Source: Anaerolineales bacterium
GTDB lineage: Bacteria > Chloroflexota > Anaerolineae > Anaerolineales > Villigracilaceae
DNA length: 35,025 bases
NCBI GenBank assembly: GCA_014860745.1
Contig: JACZJC010000028.1
Coordinates: 1-35,025 of the forward strand
Reading direction: 5' to 3'
The position numbers and the translations under genes are program-made. Position 1 is the first letter of the stretch. Each line of letters begins with the position of its first letter. This document shows, in pieces, positions 17,150 to 26,402 of the stretch. Below the pieces are notes generated by a model that saw only the letters and a program-made list of their open reading frames with translations, was not told the origin of the DNA and made no database searches.

Positions 17150-18235
17150 ATGGCGAGCGGCGTTTCCGGCTATGCGGCAATCAGCACGCGGGTGCGGGCT
17201 ATGTATTCCGATTTGCTTGCGCCTCAAGAGATGACCCGCCTGGGCGATTCCCCCGATCTCCCTGCCCTTGTCAGCTCTTTGAAAAGCACGCCTTACGGAA
17301 AATACCTTTCCGGACTCAAAGACACTGATATGACGCCGCGCCGCGTCATTTTACAGATCAGGAATAGGCTGGCAGACTCGTACTCCAGCGTGGTTCAGCA
17401 GGCACCGGAGCAGACGCGCCCCCTGATAAAGCAACTCTTTCGATATTTTGAAGTGGGAAATCTCAAAGCCGTATTACGTAGTATTCAAACAGTCTCATCC
17501 TGGAATTCGGATATCGCCGCGTGGGACCGCGTGCGCGAGGTTTTATTTCCATTCGGCACCTTTGCTTCCATCCCTGCACAGGCAATGGTGGAATCAGGGA
17601 GCGTCGCTTCGGCGGTGGACCTGCTTCACGGTTCCCCCTACGAGGCGACTATGTCCTTTGCGATGAAGCGTTTCTCCGCTGAGCAGAATCTCTTTCCGCT
17701 GGAAGTGGCGTTGGATTTGGCTTATTGGCGGCACCTGTGGGGCGAAGTCAAGACTCTCAAAGGCAAAGACCGCGAGATGGGCGGAAAGTTGATCGGCTCC
17801 CTGCTTGACCTGAATAACCTGATGTGGGCGATCCGCTACAGGATTTACCACAACCTTTCGGAAGAGGAATTGATCAATTACACCCTGCCGTTCGGCTACC
17901 GTGTGCGGGATGAAGATGTGCGCGCCATTGCGGCAGGCGCGGATATAGCCTCCATTGTGTCGCGTATCTACCCGAATATTCCTGATGTAAACGCGCTTCT
18001 TGACCATCCCCAATCTGGTTTGCCCAAACTGGAGCATTTGCTCAAGCAGCAGGTGATGCGACAATGCGTCTCTGCGTTCATTGGTTACCCGTTCCACATT
18101 GGGCTTCCGCTGGCGTTCTTGTTGCTCAGCGATTTTGAAATCCAGGACCTGGTTGTCTTGATCGAGGCAAAATCATCCAAACTCAAAGATGAAGAGTTTC
18201 GTCCCCTGTTATTGAAAACGACTTTGATACAGTAA
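17150..18235 (+). CDS. ntpC: A/V-type ATPase subunit C
   Basis: The 361-aa soluble, mostly helical protein corresponds to the funnel-shaped C (d-like) subunit that couples the central shaft to the K ring. N-terminal features such as GYAAISTRVRAMYSDLL and later Trp-rich segments (MWAIRYRIYHNLSEEEL) fit the family, and the length is normal. It starts 4 nt after the ntpH stop. A palindrome-containing gap of 65 nt separates it from ntpI. Confidence 0.85.
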   Translation: MASGVSGYAAISTRVRAMYSDLLAPQEMTRLGDSPDLPALVSSLKSTPYGKYLSGLKDTDMTPRRVILQIRNRLADSYSSVVQQAPEQTRPLIKQLFRYFEVGNLKAVLRSIQTVSSWNSDIAAWDRVREVLFPFGTFASIPAQAMVESGSVASAVDLLHGSPYEATMSFAMKRFSAEQNLFPLEVALDLAYWRHLWGEVKTLKGKDREMGGKLIGSLLDLNNLMWAIRYRIYHNLSEEELINYTLPFGYRVRDEDVRAIAAGADIASIVSRIYPNIPDVNALLDHPQSGLPKLEHLLKQQVMRQCVSAFIGYPFHIGLPLAFLLLSDFEIQDLVVLIEAKSSKLKDEEFRPLLLKTTLIQ

Positions 18236-18245
18236 TACTCCCGGC

Positions 18246-18263
18246 CCTCTCCCATTGGGGAGG
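18246..18263. repeat. Short palindrome between ntpC and ntpI
   Basis: CCTCTCC (18246-18252) pairs with GGGGAGG (18257-18263) around CATT, with one T-G pair. It is related in sequence to the palindrome at 1180-1227. No T-tract follows, so the operon probably continues through it. Confidence 0.45.
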
Positions 18264-18300
18264 AGACCCATGCATTTATCACTTTAATATTGGAGTTGCC

Positions 18301-20307
18301 ATGTTATTTCCGAAGCAGATGTCCGAAGTTGAGCTGATCATGCCTTCCAAAGACCTTGTGGCGGTGACAAGGACATTGAGCGGTTATGGGGTATTTCACC
18401 AGGTTGACAGCGCATATTTAGGGTTGGAAAGCCTGGGTCCAAATGCATGGCAGGATAAAGCCGGGGCTTATTCCGCTCTCGAACGCCGTATTCAGGCCAT
18501 CATGCAGAATGTCGGGCTTCAGGAGGAATATCCCGCCAAAGCCGAGATCGAATCGGTGGTTGACATGGACGCCGTCCGCCCGGAGGTGGATCGGATCGAG
18601 GAGGAAGTCAAAGAGGTCAGCGACCAATTATCGGGTGAAAGGAAGCGACTTGAATTGTTGGAAAGTCAGCTTCGCCAGTTGGAGCCGATTGCCGATGTCG
18701 ACGTGGAAGTGGGGATGTTGAAAAAATCATCTTTTATGCACTCCATATTGGGCGTCGTTCCATCAGCTAATATCAGCAGGTTGAGAACCAGCCTATTGAG
18801 AGTTCCGCATGTGTTTTTCATCCTGCGCGAGGATGCTCAAAAACCTGTCGTTTGGATTTTGGGTCCCAGGAGTAATTCGGATGTACTGGAGCGCGCCGCA
18901 AAAAGCGCATATCTTAACCCGTTGAGCCTGCCTGATGAATTTAGCGGCACTCCCGAACAGATCACGGCGATGTTGAGAAAGGAAATCGAATCTGCGAAAC
19001 AGAAGATTTCAGTATTCGAAGCAGACCTTGCCAGACTGGGCGGCTCTTATAAAAGCGAATTGCAGAAATTACTTTGGGATGTTCACATCAGCCGCGTTAT
19101 GGCGGATGCGATCGTTCGCTTTGGGCAATTGCGCCATACCTATGTTGTGGTGGGTTGGGTGCCGACCGCGGATTTGGAGGACCTGACCTCAAGACTCAAG
19201 GAAGCCTCCCGCGAGATCTTGATCGAAACGATGGCGACAAGCCGTTCGGGGCATCATGCGCAGGTGCCTGTGGCGTTGACGCAAAACAAGTGGCTCAAGC
19301 CGATTCAAATGCTGGTGGGCACGTATGGACATCCCAGCTATGGTGAACTCGACCCGACGTTGTTGATGGCTTTCACGTTCCCGCTTTTATACGGCGCGAT
19401 GTTCGGTGATCTCGGGCAGGGGTTGGTCATGCTGGTGTTGGGCGTTTTGATGCACAACAAGATCATTATGAAGAGCATGCAAAGTCTGGGCTTGCTCATT
19501 GCTTACTGCGGGTTCTCAGCGGCGGTGTTTGGATATTTGTACGGAAGCATCTTCGGGTTCGAAGGACATCTCATCGAGGAATACCTTCACTTTCACTTTG
19601 AACCGAGTTGGTTGAGCCCCATGCATGATATTTTGAGCGTGCTAAGCATTGCCATTGACGCAGGTATTGTGATCCTGACGCTGGGCTTTTTGCTCGGCAT
19701 GTTCAATAATATCCGTTCGAGGGATTGGGCACACCTGCTCTTTGGACATTCAGGGGTTGCTGCTTTTCTCTTTTACATATGTTTCCTTGCAGTGGTATTC
19801 GGTGGGTTCTTTGGGTCCACAGCGCTTGCCCCTAAGATCGCTCTTGCCATATATTCACTGCCGCTTCCATTCTCAACTCTGATGATTGTATTTGGCGTGC
19901 TTGTCATGTTGAGTGGTTTCCTCCGAAACATGGTGGAGGGGCATACATTGATCGAGGGCAAGGGTGTTGGCGGCTTCGCGATGTTCCTTGTCCAATCCGT
20001 CATGGATCTGGTGGAGACTCTCATCAGCATGCTCAGCAATACGCTTTCGTTCATCCGCGTGGGAGCGTTCGCGGTGGCACACGGGGGATTGAGCCTCGCA
20101 ATTTTTGCACTGGCGGGCGAGGAACCCGATGCTGGATTTTGGATTACGATCGTCATTGGCAATCTCTTTATCATCGGCTTCGAAGGTTTGATTGTGGGCA
20201 TTCAAACCATGCGCTTGCATTATTACGAAATTCTGGGCAAGTTCTTCCACGGTGGCGGCATGCAGTTTGAACCTCTGAATTTAAAATCCGCGCAAGAGAA
20301 GACATAG
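18301..20307 (+). CDS. ntpI: A/V-type ATPase membrane subunit I
   Basis: The 668-aa protein has the two-part build of subunit I (a). The N-terminal half (about 1-345) is soluble and rich in coiled coil and binds the peripheral stalks; the C-terminal half has about eight membrane helices and forms the proton half-channels. The essential arginine is R586 in LSFIRVGAFAVAHGGLS, and a later helix has the conserved glutamate of GFEGLIVGIQTMRLHYYE. Its presence shows that this operon does not rely on the F-type a subunit encoded upstream. The ATG at 18301 has GGAG upstream. Confidence 0.95.
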   Translation: MLFPKQMSEVELIMPSKDLVAVTRTLSGYGVFHQVDSAYLGLESLGPNAWQDKAGAYSALERRIQAIMQNVGLQEEYPAKAEIESVVDMDAVRPEVDRIEEEVKEVSDQLSGERKRLELLESQLRQLEPIADVDVEVGMLKKSSFMHSILGVVPSANISRLRTSLLRVPHVFFILREDAQKPVVWILGPRSNSDVLERAAKSAYLNPLSLPDEFSGTPEQITAMLRKEIESAKQKISVFEADLARLGGSYKSELQKLLWDVHISRVMADAIVRFGQLRHTYVVVGWVPTADLEDLTSRLKEASREILIETMATSRSGHHAQVPVALTQNKWLKPIQMLVGTYGHPSYGELDPTLLMAFTFPLLYGAMFGDLGQGLVMLVLGVLMHNKIIMKSMQSLGLLIAYCGFSAAVFGYLYGSIFGFEGHLIEEYLHFHFEPSWLSPMHDILSVLSIAIDAGIVILTLGFLLGMFNNIRSRDWAHLLFGHSGVAAFLFYICFLAVVFGGFFGSTALAPKIALAIYSLPLPFSTLMIVFGVLVMLSGFLRNMVEGHTLIEGKGVGGFAMFLVQSVMDLVETLISMLSNTLSFIRVGAFAVAHGGLSLAIFALAGEEPDAGFWITIVIGNLFIIGFEGLIVGIQTMRLHYYEILGKFFHGGGMQFEPLNLKSAQEKT

Positions 20308-20426
20308 TCTGAGGCATCGCGAGATTCATGCCGCCTGGCAGTGCAACAAAAGCATGTTGTGGACTGCGTTATATCGGTTTGTAAAGCTCAAATAAAAACT
20401 TCCATCTAATTAAAAGGAGATAAACA
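20308..20426. other. Gap between ntpI and ntpK with an imperfect hairpin
   Basis: The 119-nt gap holds an imperfect hairpin at 20338-20367: GCAGT pairs with ACTGC and GCAACA with TGTTGT, with a GG bulge and a 6-nt loop. It is followed by an A-rich leader and a strong ribosome site (AAAAGGAGA) for ntpK. Gaps and hairpins before proteolipid genes often help raise their expression or protect the RNA; that role is inferred here. Confidence 0.4.
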
Positions 20427-20858
20427 ATGTTTTTAGTATTCGCTGTTCTGGTTGGTTTGATCCCGGTAATTCCCGCAGTGGTTTTTTTGCTTCAAAACGG
20501 AAAGACCCATCCCGCTCAGGCGGTGTCGCGCATTGTCGGCGGGTTTACCGGATTTAATTTCCTTGTCGGCTTGTTCGCGGCTGGGATTGCGATGGTCTGG
20601 CTCGCCTCCCCGACATCCGTGCTGGCGGCTGGCGCGGCCCAGGAAGGCGGTGTGGTGGATCAATACGCCTCGCTTGCAGCAGCTCTTTCCACAGGCCTGG
20701 CGTGCATTGGCGCAGGTATTGCGGTCGGAAATTCCGGCGCGGCGGCGGTGGGCGCTACAGCTGAAAAACCCGAGTCGTTTGGCCGTGCGCTGATCTTCGT
20801 AGGTCTCTCGGAAGGTATTGCCATTTACGGCTTGATCATTTCCTTCCTCATTCTTTAA
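20427..20858 (+). CDS. ntpK: A/V-type ATPase proteolipid subunit K
   Basis: The 143-aa protein has four predicted hydrophobic segments. Only the second hairpin (about 80-143) is a normal c-like pair: helix GAGIAVGNSGAAAVG, loop AEKPE and helix with E129 in LSEGIAIYG. The first 70 residues form a hairpin without a carboxylate and with no clear c-like pattern; it could instead be a cleaved signal region, because VLAAGAAQ near 65-72 resembles a peptidase site. The sodium-ligand glutamine of helix 1 is absent (valine), so proton use is expected. A strong ribosome site fits its high copy number. Confidence 0.9.
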   Translation: MFLVFAVLVGLIPVIPAVVFLLQNGKTHPAQAVSRIVGGFTGFNFLVGLFAAGIAMVWLASPTSVLAAGAAQEGGVVDQYASLAAALSTGLACIGAGIAVGNSGAAAVGATAEKPESFGRALIFVGLSEGIAIYGLIISFLIL

Positions 20859-20863
20859 AGCAG

Positions 20864-21169
20864 ATGAAGATCCTTGTTATCGGTCATCCTGATGCAGTGC
20901 TTGGTTTTTCGCTGGCAGGCGTGGGCGGCAGAGTCGCCACCACTGTCGACGAGGTAAATCAGGCATTGGATGAAGCGCAAGCCAGCAAGGATATTGGCAT
21001 TGTGCTTGTCACGCAGGATGTGGCTGGGTTAATTCCAGCCCGCATGGAACATCTTAACTTGCGGAGCACTGTCCCACTGGTAGTCGAGATTCCCTCTCGT
21101 GGAGGCGTCCCGGAAGGTCAGGCTTCGCTCGGTGATATCGTTCTGCGGGCGATTGGAATCAAATTATAA
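20864..21169 (+). CDS. ntpF: A/V-type ATPase subunit F
   Basis: The 101-aa protein has the small Rossmann-like fold pattern of subunit F: an N-terminal strand (MKILVIGHPDAVLGFSLAG), a middle strand IGIVLVTQDVA and a C-terminal helix. Subunit F binds subunit D in the central shaft and regulates rotation. It follows ntpK after 5 nt, so the two are translated together. Confidence 0.88.
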   Translation: MKILVIGHPDAVLGFSLAGVGGRVATTVDEVNQALDEAQASKDIGIVLVTQDVAGLIPARMEHLNLRSTVPLVVEIPSRGGVPEGQASLGDIVLRAIGIKL

Positions 21170-21208
21170 GCTTTCCTTCGGATATCCACTTCAAGGAAAA
21201 GGATTGGA

Positions 21209-21829
21209 TTGAGCGCTATGAAATCTGTAGATGAAGATATTGAATTGCTTGCGCGCGCCATCATGGTGGAAGCGCGGGAGGAAGCCGAACAGTTGCACAC
21301 CGAGGCAAAAGAGAAGGCTGAAGCCATTTGGAAGCGTGCCCAGGAACAGGCGGAGTCCGAACGAAAGGTCATCCTTGTCCGGGCAAAAGAGGATGCGGAT
21401 CGCCTTCGCAGCCAGGCATCTGCCACTACCCAGCTTAAGGGGCGTTCCCTGCAATTGGACGAACGCGAGAAAATATTAAACGGTGTGTTTGATGAGGTCC
21501 GCAAACAGTTGGATGCTGTGAAAAAACGCCCGGACTATGGCGAAATTGCAGCTATGTTGGCGCGTGAGGCGTTGTCTCAATTACAGGCGACCGAAGCCGA
21601 AGTGAGTGTGGATGAAACGACGCAAAAGGTGTTGAAACTGGATGATCTTTCGAAAGAATTGAATGGCAAATTTAACTTCGGCGAAAAACTTGAGGAAGGC
21701 ACAGGAGTTGTAGTGAGCGCGGCCAGCGGCAAACTGCATTACGATAACACGCTTGAAACCCGCCTAAGCCGCCTGCAAGGCTCGCTGCGTTCCTCCGTTT
21801 ATAAGCTGCTGATGGGAGAAAAGGTATGA
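21209..21829 (+). CDS. ntpE: A/V-type ATPase peripheral-stalk subunit E
   Basis: The 206-aa protein has a long charged coiled coil in its first 110 residues and a globular C-terminal domain, as in subunit E, which pairs with subunit H to form the peripheral stalk. The TTG at 21209 is preferred because AAGGA lies 5 nt upstream; the ATG at 21218 would be 14 nt away. The two differ by three residues. The stop overlaps the ntpA start (ATGA). Confidence 0.87.
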   Translation: MSAMKSVDEDIELLARAIMVEAREEAEQLHTEAKEKAEAIWKRAQEQAESERKVILVRAKEDADRLRSQASATTQLKGRSLQLDEREKILNGVFDEVRKQLDAVKKRPDYGEIAAMLAREALSQLQATEAEVSVDETTQKVLKLDDLSKELNGKFNFGEKLEEGTGVVVSAASGKLHYDNTLETRLSRLQGSLRSSVYKLLMGEKV

Positions 21830-23595
21830 GCGATCAAGTTGGAACGATAACCTGGATCAGCGGACCGGTAGTACGCGCCCGTGGTTCCCGCCATGTAGGC
21901 ATGCTTGAGCTCGTCCAGGTGGGCGAAGACCGGCTGGTGGGCGAGGTGATCGGACTCAAAGGCGATCAGATGACAATCCAGGTCTACGAAGAAACAGCAG
22001 GCATGCAAACCGGCGCGCCGGTCTTTGGCACGGGTTTGCCGCTTTCTGTGGAGTTGGGGCCGGGCTTGATCCAAAGCATTTACGATGGTGTGCAGCGTCC
22101 GCTTCCGTTAATTGAAGCGGCGATGGGTTCCTTCATCAACCGCGGCGCGCATTTCGATTCGATCAACCGCGAAAAGAAATGGAAGTTCACACCCAAAGTC
22201 AAAGTAGGCGATGCAGTCAAAGGCGGCGCGATCCTCGGTGTTGTAATGGAAACTGAAACACTCGAGCATCGCGTTATGCTTAACCCTGACGACTCCGGCA
22301 CGATCACCTGGGTTGCGCCTGTGGGCGAATATACAGTTGCTGACACTATTGCCAAGCTGAAGATGGGCAAGGAAGAAAAGACAATTACCATGCTTCAGCG
22401 CTGGCCTGTTCGCCGCGCACGGCCATTTACCAATCGGCGTCCCGCGAACATTCCATTGATTACTGGTCAAAGAATTCTCGACACATTTTTCCCTGTTGCA
22501 AAAGGCGGCGCGGCGGGTATCCCCGGTCCGTTTGGATCGGGCAAGACCGTTACCCAGCATAGCATCGCAAAATGGGCGGATGCTGAGATCATCGTCTACA
22601 TCGGATGCGGCGAACGCGGCAACGAAATGACCGAAGTACTGCAGGAATTCCCGCATCTTGTCGACCCGAGAACTGGTCGTCCGTTAATGGAGCGTACTGT
22701 GCTGATAGCCAATACGTCCAACATGCCGGTGGCCGCGCGTGAAGCCAGCATCTATACCGGCATCACCATCGCGGAATATTACCGCGACATGGGCTATCAC
22801 GTTGCACTGATGGCGGATTCAACATCCCGCTGGGCCGAAGCGTTGCGCGAAGTCTCCGGTCGTCTCGAAGAAATGCCGGCTGAGGAAGGTTACCCTGCCT
22901 ATCTTGCTGGCCGTCTCGCCGAGTTTTACGAACGCGCTGGCTATGTTAATAATTTGAACGACACTCAGGGTTCGGTGTCCATTGTGGGCGCGGTTTCTCC
23001 TCCCGGCGGTGACTTTTCGGAACCTGTGACCCAGCACACCAAACGCTTCATTCGCTGTTTCTGGGCACTGGATAAATCGCTTGCATCTGCCCGTCACTTC
23101 CCGGCCATTAACTGGCTGGATAGTTACAGCGAATATCTCGAAGACGTAGCCGGGTGGTGGCGCGAAAAGACCGGCAAAGATTGGCTAACCATGCGCAACC
23201 GCGCAATGGAATTGTTGAGTGAAGAGAGCCGACTTTCTCAGATCGTAAAGTTGGTGGGTCCGGATGCGCTTCCATACACCGAGCGGATGGTGCTTGAAAC
23301 CACGCGCCTCATCCGTGAAGGTCTTTTGCAGCAGAATGCAACTGAGACCGTGGATGCATTCTCGTCAGTGGAAAAGCAGATCCGCATGCTCGAACTCGTG
23401 TTGTACTTCCACGAACGAGGTATGGCAATTGTCAAGCGCGGCGCGCCGATCAACCTGATCCATGACTTGCCCGTGGTCGATACAATCATTCGTGCAAAAT
23501 CCACCGTCACGAACGAAGAACTGCACAAATTCGACGACATTCAAAAACAAATTGACCAGCAAATGGGTCAATTGGATGCGGAGTACAGATCATGA
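21826..23595 (+). CDS. ntpA: A/V-type ATPase catalytic subunit A
   Basis: The 589-aa catalytic subunit has the Walker A motif GPFGSGKT at 234-241 and the catalytic glutamate in GERGNEM (E263). A non-homologous insert typical of subunit A lies between the N-terminal barrel and the nucleotide-binding domain (about 110-190). The C-terminal helical domain is complete and the length is normal. It overlaps ntpE and ntpB by 4 nt each, supporting matched translation of the head subunits. It may make or hydrolyse ATP; the sequence does not show the direction. Confidence 0.97.
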   Translation: MSDQVGTITWISGPVVRARGSRHVGMLELVQVGEDRLVGEVIGLKGDQMTIQVYEETAGMQTGAPVFGTGLPLSVELGPGLIQSIYDGVQRPLPLIEAAMGSFINRGAHFDSINREKKWKFTPKVKVGDAVKGGAILGVVMETETLEHRVMLNPDDSGTITWVAPVGEYTVADTIAKLKMGKEEKTITMLQRWPVRRARPFTNRRPANIPLITGQRILDTFFPVAKGGAAGIPGPFGSGKTVTQHSIAKWADAEIIVYIGCGERGNEMTEVLQEFPHLVDPRTGRPLMERTVLIANTSNMPVAAREASIYTGITIAEYYRDMGYHVALMADSTSRWAEALREVSGRLEEMPAEEGYPAYLAGRLAEFYERAGYVNNLNDTQGSVSIVGAVSPPGGDFSEPVTQHTKRFIRCFWALDKSLASARHFPAINWLDSYSEYLEDVAGWWREKTGKDWLTMRNRAMELLSEESRLSQIVKLVGPDALPYTERMVLETTRLIREGLLQQNATETVDAFSSVEKQIRMLELVLYFHERGMAIVKRGAPINLIHDLPVVDTIIRAKSTVTNEELHKFDDIQKQIDQQMGQLDAEYRS

Positions 23596-25019
23596 GCGAA
23601 GTAACAGTACAAGGCGGTCAGGAAGTTGTCGGCGTTGCGCGCATCGAGGGTCCGATCCTCGTTGTCGAAGGCGGGACGAATGTCAGTTATGACGAGGTCG
23701 TTGAAATTCAGGATTCCCGCGGTCAACTTCGCCGTGGGCGTGTGCTGGAAGTAGGTGAAGGCTACGCAGTGATCCAGGCGTTTGCCGGGTCCACGGGTCT
23801 CTCGATTGACGGAACCCGCGTCCGCTTTTTGGGAACCACTCTCCACATTCCAGTTGCGGAGGAAATGCTGGGACGTATTTTCGATGGTTTGGGCAACCCC
23901 ATCGACGGGGGGCCTGAACCGCTCACAGACCATTATGCCGATGTCAACGGGCAACCGATCAACCCAACAGCGCGTATTTATCCGCGCGATTATATTCAAA
24001 CCGGTATCTCCACCATCGACGGCGTGAATACGCTCCTGCGCGGACAAAAACTCCCATTGTTTTCCGGCGCTGGTATGCCGCATGATCAACTCGCAGCACA
24101 AATTGTGCGCCAGGCAACCTTGGGCAAACTGGCCGGGGCTCCGCAGACTGAAGGCGAAGAATTTGCCATCGTGTTTGCTGCGATGGGCGTGAAGAACGAC
24201 GTGGCAGAATATTTCCGCCGCTCGTTCACCGAAAGCGGAGCACTGACTCGTGTGGCGATGTTCCTCAACCTTGCGGATGATCCCCCGGTTGAGCGTATTG
24301 TCACCCCGCGCGCAGCCTTGACCCTTGCGGAGTATCTTGCCTACGAACGCGAAATGCACGTTTTGGTTGTCCTCACAGATATGACCAACTACGGCGAAGC
24401 CCTGCGTCAGATTTCAAACGTCCGTGGTGAAGTGCCAAGCCGTAAAGGTTACCCCGGTTACTTGTACAGCGACCTTGCTTCTATGTATGAACGCACGGGG
24501 CGCATCCGCACAAGCAAAGGATCGATTACTCAAATCCCGATCCTCACCATGCCCAACGATGATATTACTCACCCGATGCCTGACCTGACCGGCTACATCA
24601 CTGAAGGCCAGATCGTGTTGGGGCGCGAACTTAACTTTGCTGGTATCTATCCCCCCGTCGCGGTGCTGCCGAGCCTCTCGCGCCTGATGAAGGATGGTAT
24701 CGGTAAGAACCGCACACGCGACGATCATCCGCGTTGGGGCGCACAGTTATATGCGGCTTATGCCAGGACCCAGGATGTGCGCGCGCTTGCATCCGTTATC
24801 GGTGAGGAAGAGCTCAGCGACGTGGACCAGAAATATCTTAAGTTTGGACGCGCGTTCGAACGGGAATTCGTCAATCAGAGCTTCACCGAAAACCGCACCA
24901 TCGAGCGAACTCTTGAGATCGGCTGGAAACTTCTTTCCATGCTTCCGAAGAAGGAACTCACTCGCGTGACGCTCGATGAGATCGCCCAATATTACAAAGG
25001 CGACGATGCCTCAAGTTAA
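23592..25019 (+). CDS. ntpB: A/V-type ATPase regulatory subunit B
   Basis: The 475-aa non-catalytic head subunit alternates with A in the hexamer. It lacks a Walker A motif ([13 protein letters not shown] in its place) and has the conserved [16 protein letters not shown] segment that supplies the arginine finger to the neighbouring catalytic site. Length and domain order are normal. It starts within the ntpA stop and overlaps ntpD by 14 nt. Confidence 0.97.
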   Translation: MSEVTVQGGQEVVGVARIEGPILVVEGGTNVSYDEVVEIQDSRGQLRRGRVLEVGEGYAVIQAFAGSTGLSIDGTRVRFLGTTLHIPVAEEMLGRIFDGLGNPIDGGPEPLTDHYADVNGQPINPTARIYPRDYIQTGISTIDGVNTLLRGQKLPLFSGAGMPHDQLAAQIVRQATLGKLAGAPQTEGEEFAIVFAAMGVKNDVAEYFRRSFTESGALTRVAMFLNLADDPPVERIVTPRAALTLAEYLAYEREMHVLVVLTDMTNYGEALRQISNVRGEVPSRKGYPGYLYSDLASMYERTGRIRTSKGSITQIPILTMPNDDITHPMPDLTGYITEGQIVLGRELNFAGIYPPVAVLPSLSRLMKDGIGKNRTRDDHPRWGAQLYAAYARTQDVRALASVIGEEELSDVDQKYLKFGRAFEREFVNQSFTENRTIERTLEIGWKLLSMLPKKELTRVTLDEIAQYYKGDDASS

Positions 25020-25641
25020 TATCGCTCCCACCCGCACGAACCTGATTCGCCTCAAAAAGGATTTGCGATTTGCGAAAGAGGGATATGAGATCCTTGACCG
25101 TAAGCGCGAAGCCCTGACCGGCGAGCTCGTCCGTGTTGCAAAAGAAGCGGATACCCTTCAAAAGGAAGTCTGGGCATTGCTGGAAACCGCCTACAATGCG
25201 ATGGAAAAAGCGCGCCTTGTGATGGGCTCCGACCATGTTGAGTGGGCCTCGCTCGCGGTGGATAAAACGGTGGATGTGCACCTGCGCCTGCGCGGAGTCA
25301 TGGGTGTGGCACTTCCACAGATCGAAGCGCGAGGCGAACCACCCAGACTTCCCTACAGCCCCGGAGATACCTCTGCCGCCCTCGATGAAGCCAGCGATGC
25401 GTTCCGGGAGGTGTTATTGCGCATCCCGCAGCTTTCGATGCTCACTGCCGCTGTGTGGCGACTGGCCAATGAATTGCGCAAGACCCAGCGCCGCGTAAAT
25501 GCACTTCAACATATCTTCATTCCGCAGTATAAGCATCAGATCGAGTTCATCGTTAGCTCGTTGGAAGAACGCGAGCGCGAAGAGACCTTCCGTTTGAAAT
25601 GGCTGAAAACGAAGATGGCCAGGGCAAAAGCTGAAGGGTAA
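25006..25641 (+). CDS. ntpD: A/V-type ATPase central-shaft subunit D
   Basis: The 211-aa protein has the long antiparallel coiled coil of the rotor shaft, with the N-terminal signature [27 protein letters not shown] split over about residues 7-33 and a C-terminal helix ending in a basic tail. The ATG at 25006 is chosen because it begins the typical [10 protein letters not shown] sequence; the earlier in-frame start at 24976 would add only a 10-residue tail. It is the last A/V-type gene. No terminator follows, only a TGAAAATTTTCA palindrome at 25651-25662, so the next gene may be transcribed with it. Confidence 0.94.
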   Translation: MPQVNIAPTRTNLIRLKKDLRFAKEGYEILDRKREALTGELVRVAKEADTLQKEVWALLETAYNAMEKARLVMGSDHVEWASLAVDKTVDVHLRLRGVMGVALPQIEARGEPPRLPYSPGDTSAALDEASDAFREVLLRIPQLSMLTAAVWRLANELRKTQRRVNALQHIFIPQYKHQIEFIVSSLEEREREETFRLKWLKTKMARAKAEG

Positions 25642-25684
25642 AATAAAGACTGAAAATTTTCAATCTGAAATTTGAGGTGATATC

Positions 25685-26335
25685 ATGAATATTGCTGTGC
25701 TGGGTACGGGACAGGTAGGTCAAACAATCGGCCACAAACTTGTGCAATTGGGCCACGATGTGATGATGGGTTCGCGGGAGGAAGCCAACCGGAAAGCGGT
25801 AGCCTGGGCCAAGGAAGAAAACCACAACGCCTTGTTTGGTACGTTCGCCAACGCGGCTGCATTCGGCGAGGTAATCTTCAATTGCACCCTGGGCTCTGCC
25901 TCGTTGGATGCGCTATATCTGGCAGGCGCCGGGAACTTGAAGGGAAAGATCCTGATCGACACATCAAATCCGCTCGATTACTCGGATGAAAAGCATTGGA
26001 AATTGACGATCTGCAACACCGATTCTCTCGGCGAACAGATCCAGCGCGCCTTTCCCGAAACGATGGTTGTAAAAACGCTTAATACGGTCTATTGCACAGT
26101 GATGGTGGACCCGGACAAACTTGTGGAACGGACCGATATCTTTGTCAGCGGCAACAGCGCCGAAGCCAAAGCCACTGTGACAAAGATCCTGCGCGATTGG
26201 TTCCATTGGAAACACATCGTCGACCTTGGTGATATCACCACATCGCGCGCTGTTGAAATGTACGCGCTCTTGTGGAGAAGCCTGCGCTTGGCTACCTCAT
26301 CACATCGTTTCAACATAAAAGTAGTGGCAACCTGA
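25685..26335 (+). CDS. NADP/F420-dependent oxidoreductase-like protein
   Basis: The 216-aa protein has an N-terminal Rossmann motif GTGQVGQTIG (7-16) and the SRE segment after strand 2 that often contacts the 2'-phosphate of NADP. Overall it resembles the coenzyme F420-dependent NADP oxidoreductase family, many bacterial members of which are of unknown substrate. It is soluble. GAGGTGA precedes the ATG. A terminator follows, so it ends a transcription unit that may begin with the A/V-type operon. Confidence 0.75.
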   Translation: MNIAVLGTGQVGQTIGHKLVQLGHDVMMGSREEANRKAVAWAKEENHNALFGTFANAAAFGEVIFNCTLGSASLDALYLAGAGNLKGKILIDTSNPLDYSDEKHWKLTICNTDSLGEQIQRAFPETMVVKTLNTVYCTVMVDPDKLVERTDIFVSGNSAEAKATVTKILRDWFHWKHIVDLGDITTSRAVEMYALLWRSLRLATSSHRFNIKVVAT

Positions 26336-26349
26336 AATTCAAACTGATT

Positions 26350-26378
26350 TGGACACTGGAGGATTTTGACGATACAAT
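26350..26378 (+). promoter_or_regulatory. Promoter of murE, inside the preceding terminator
   Basis: TGGACA (26350-26355) and TACAAT (26373-26378) are 17 nt apart. The -10 box lies in the loop of the terminator at 26359-26398, so new transcription would begin at about 26385 in the 3' arm, leaving a leader of about 18 nt before murE. Confidence 0.45.
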
Positions 26379-26398
26379 CATCAAAATCCTCTTTTTTT
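26359..26398 (+). terminator. Intrinsic terminator before murE
   Basis: A perfect 11-bp stem (26359-26369 with 26381-26391) with an 11-nt loop is followed by seven T residues. It ends the oxidoreductase transcript 4 nt before the murE start region. Confidence 0.9.
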
Positions 26399-26402
26399 GT
26401 TA

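Noticed and set aside
14302-25641. A true F/V hybrid machine using Fo with the A/V-type head
   Set aside because: The A/V-type operon has its own I and K subunits and stalks, and two terminators separate the clusters. Nothing in the sequence supports mixing.
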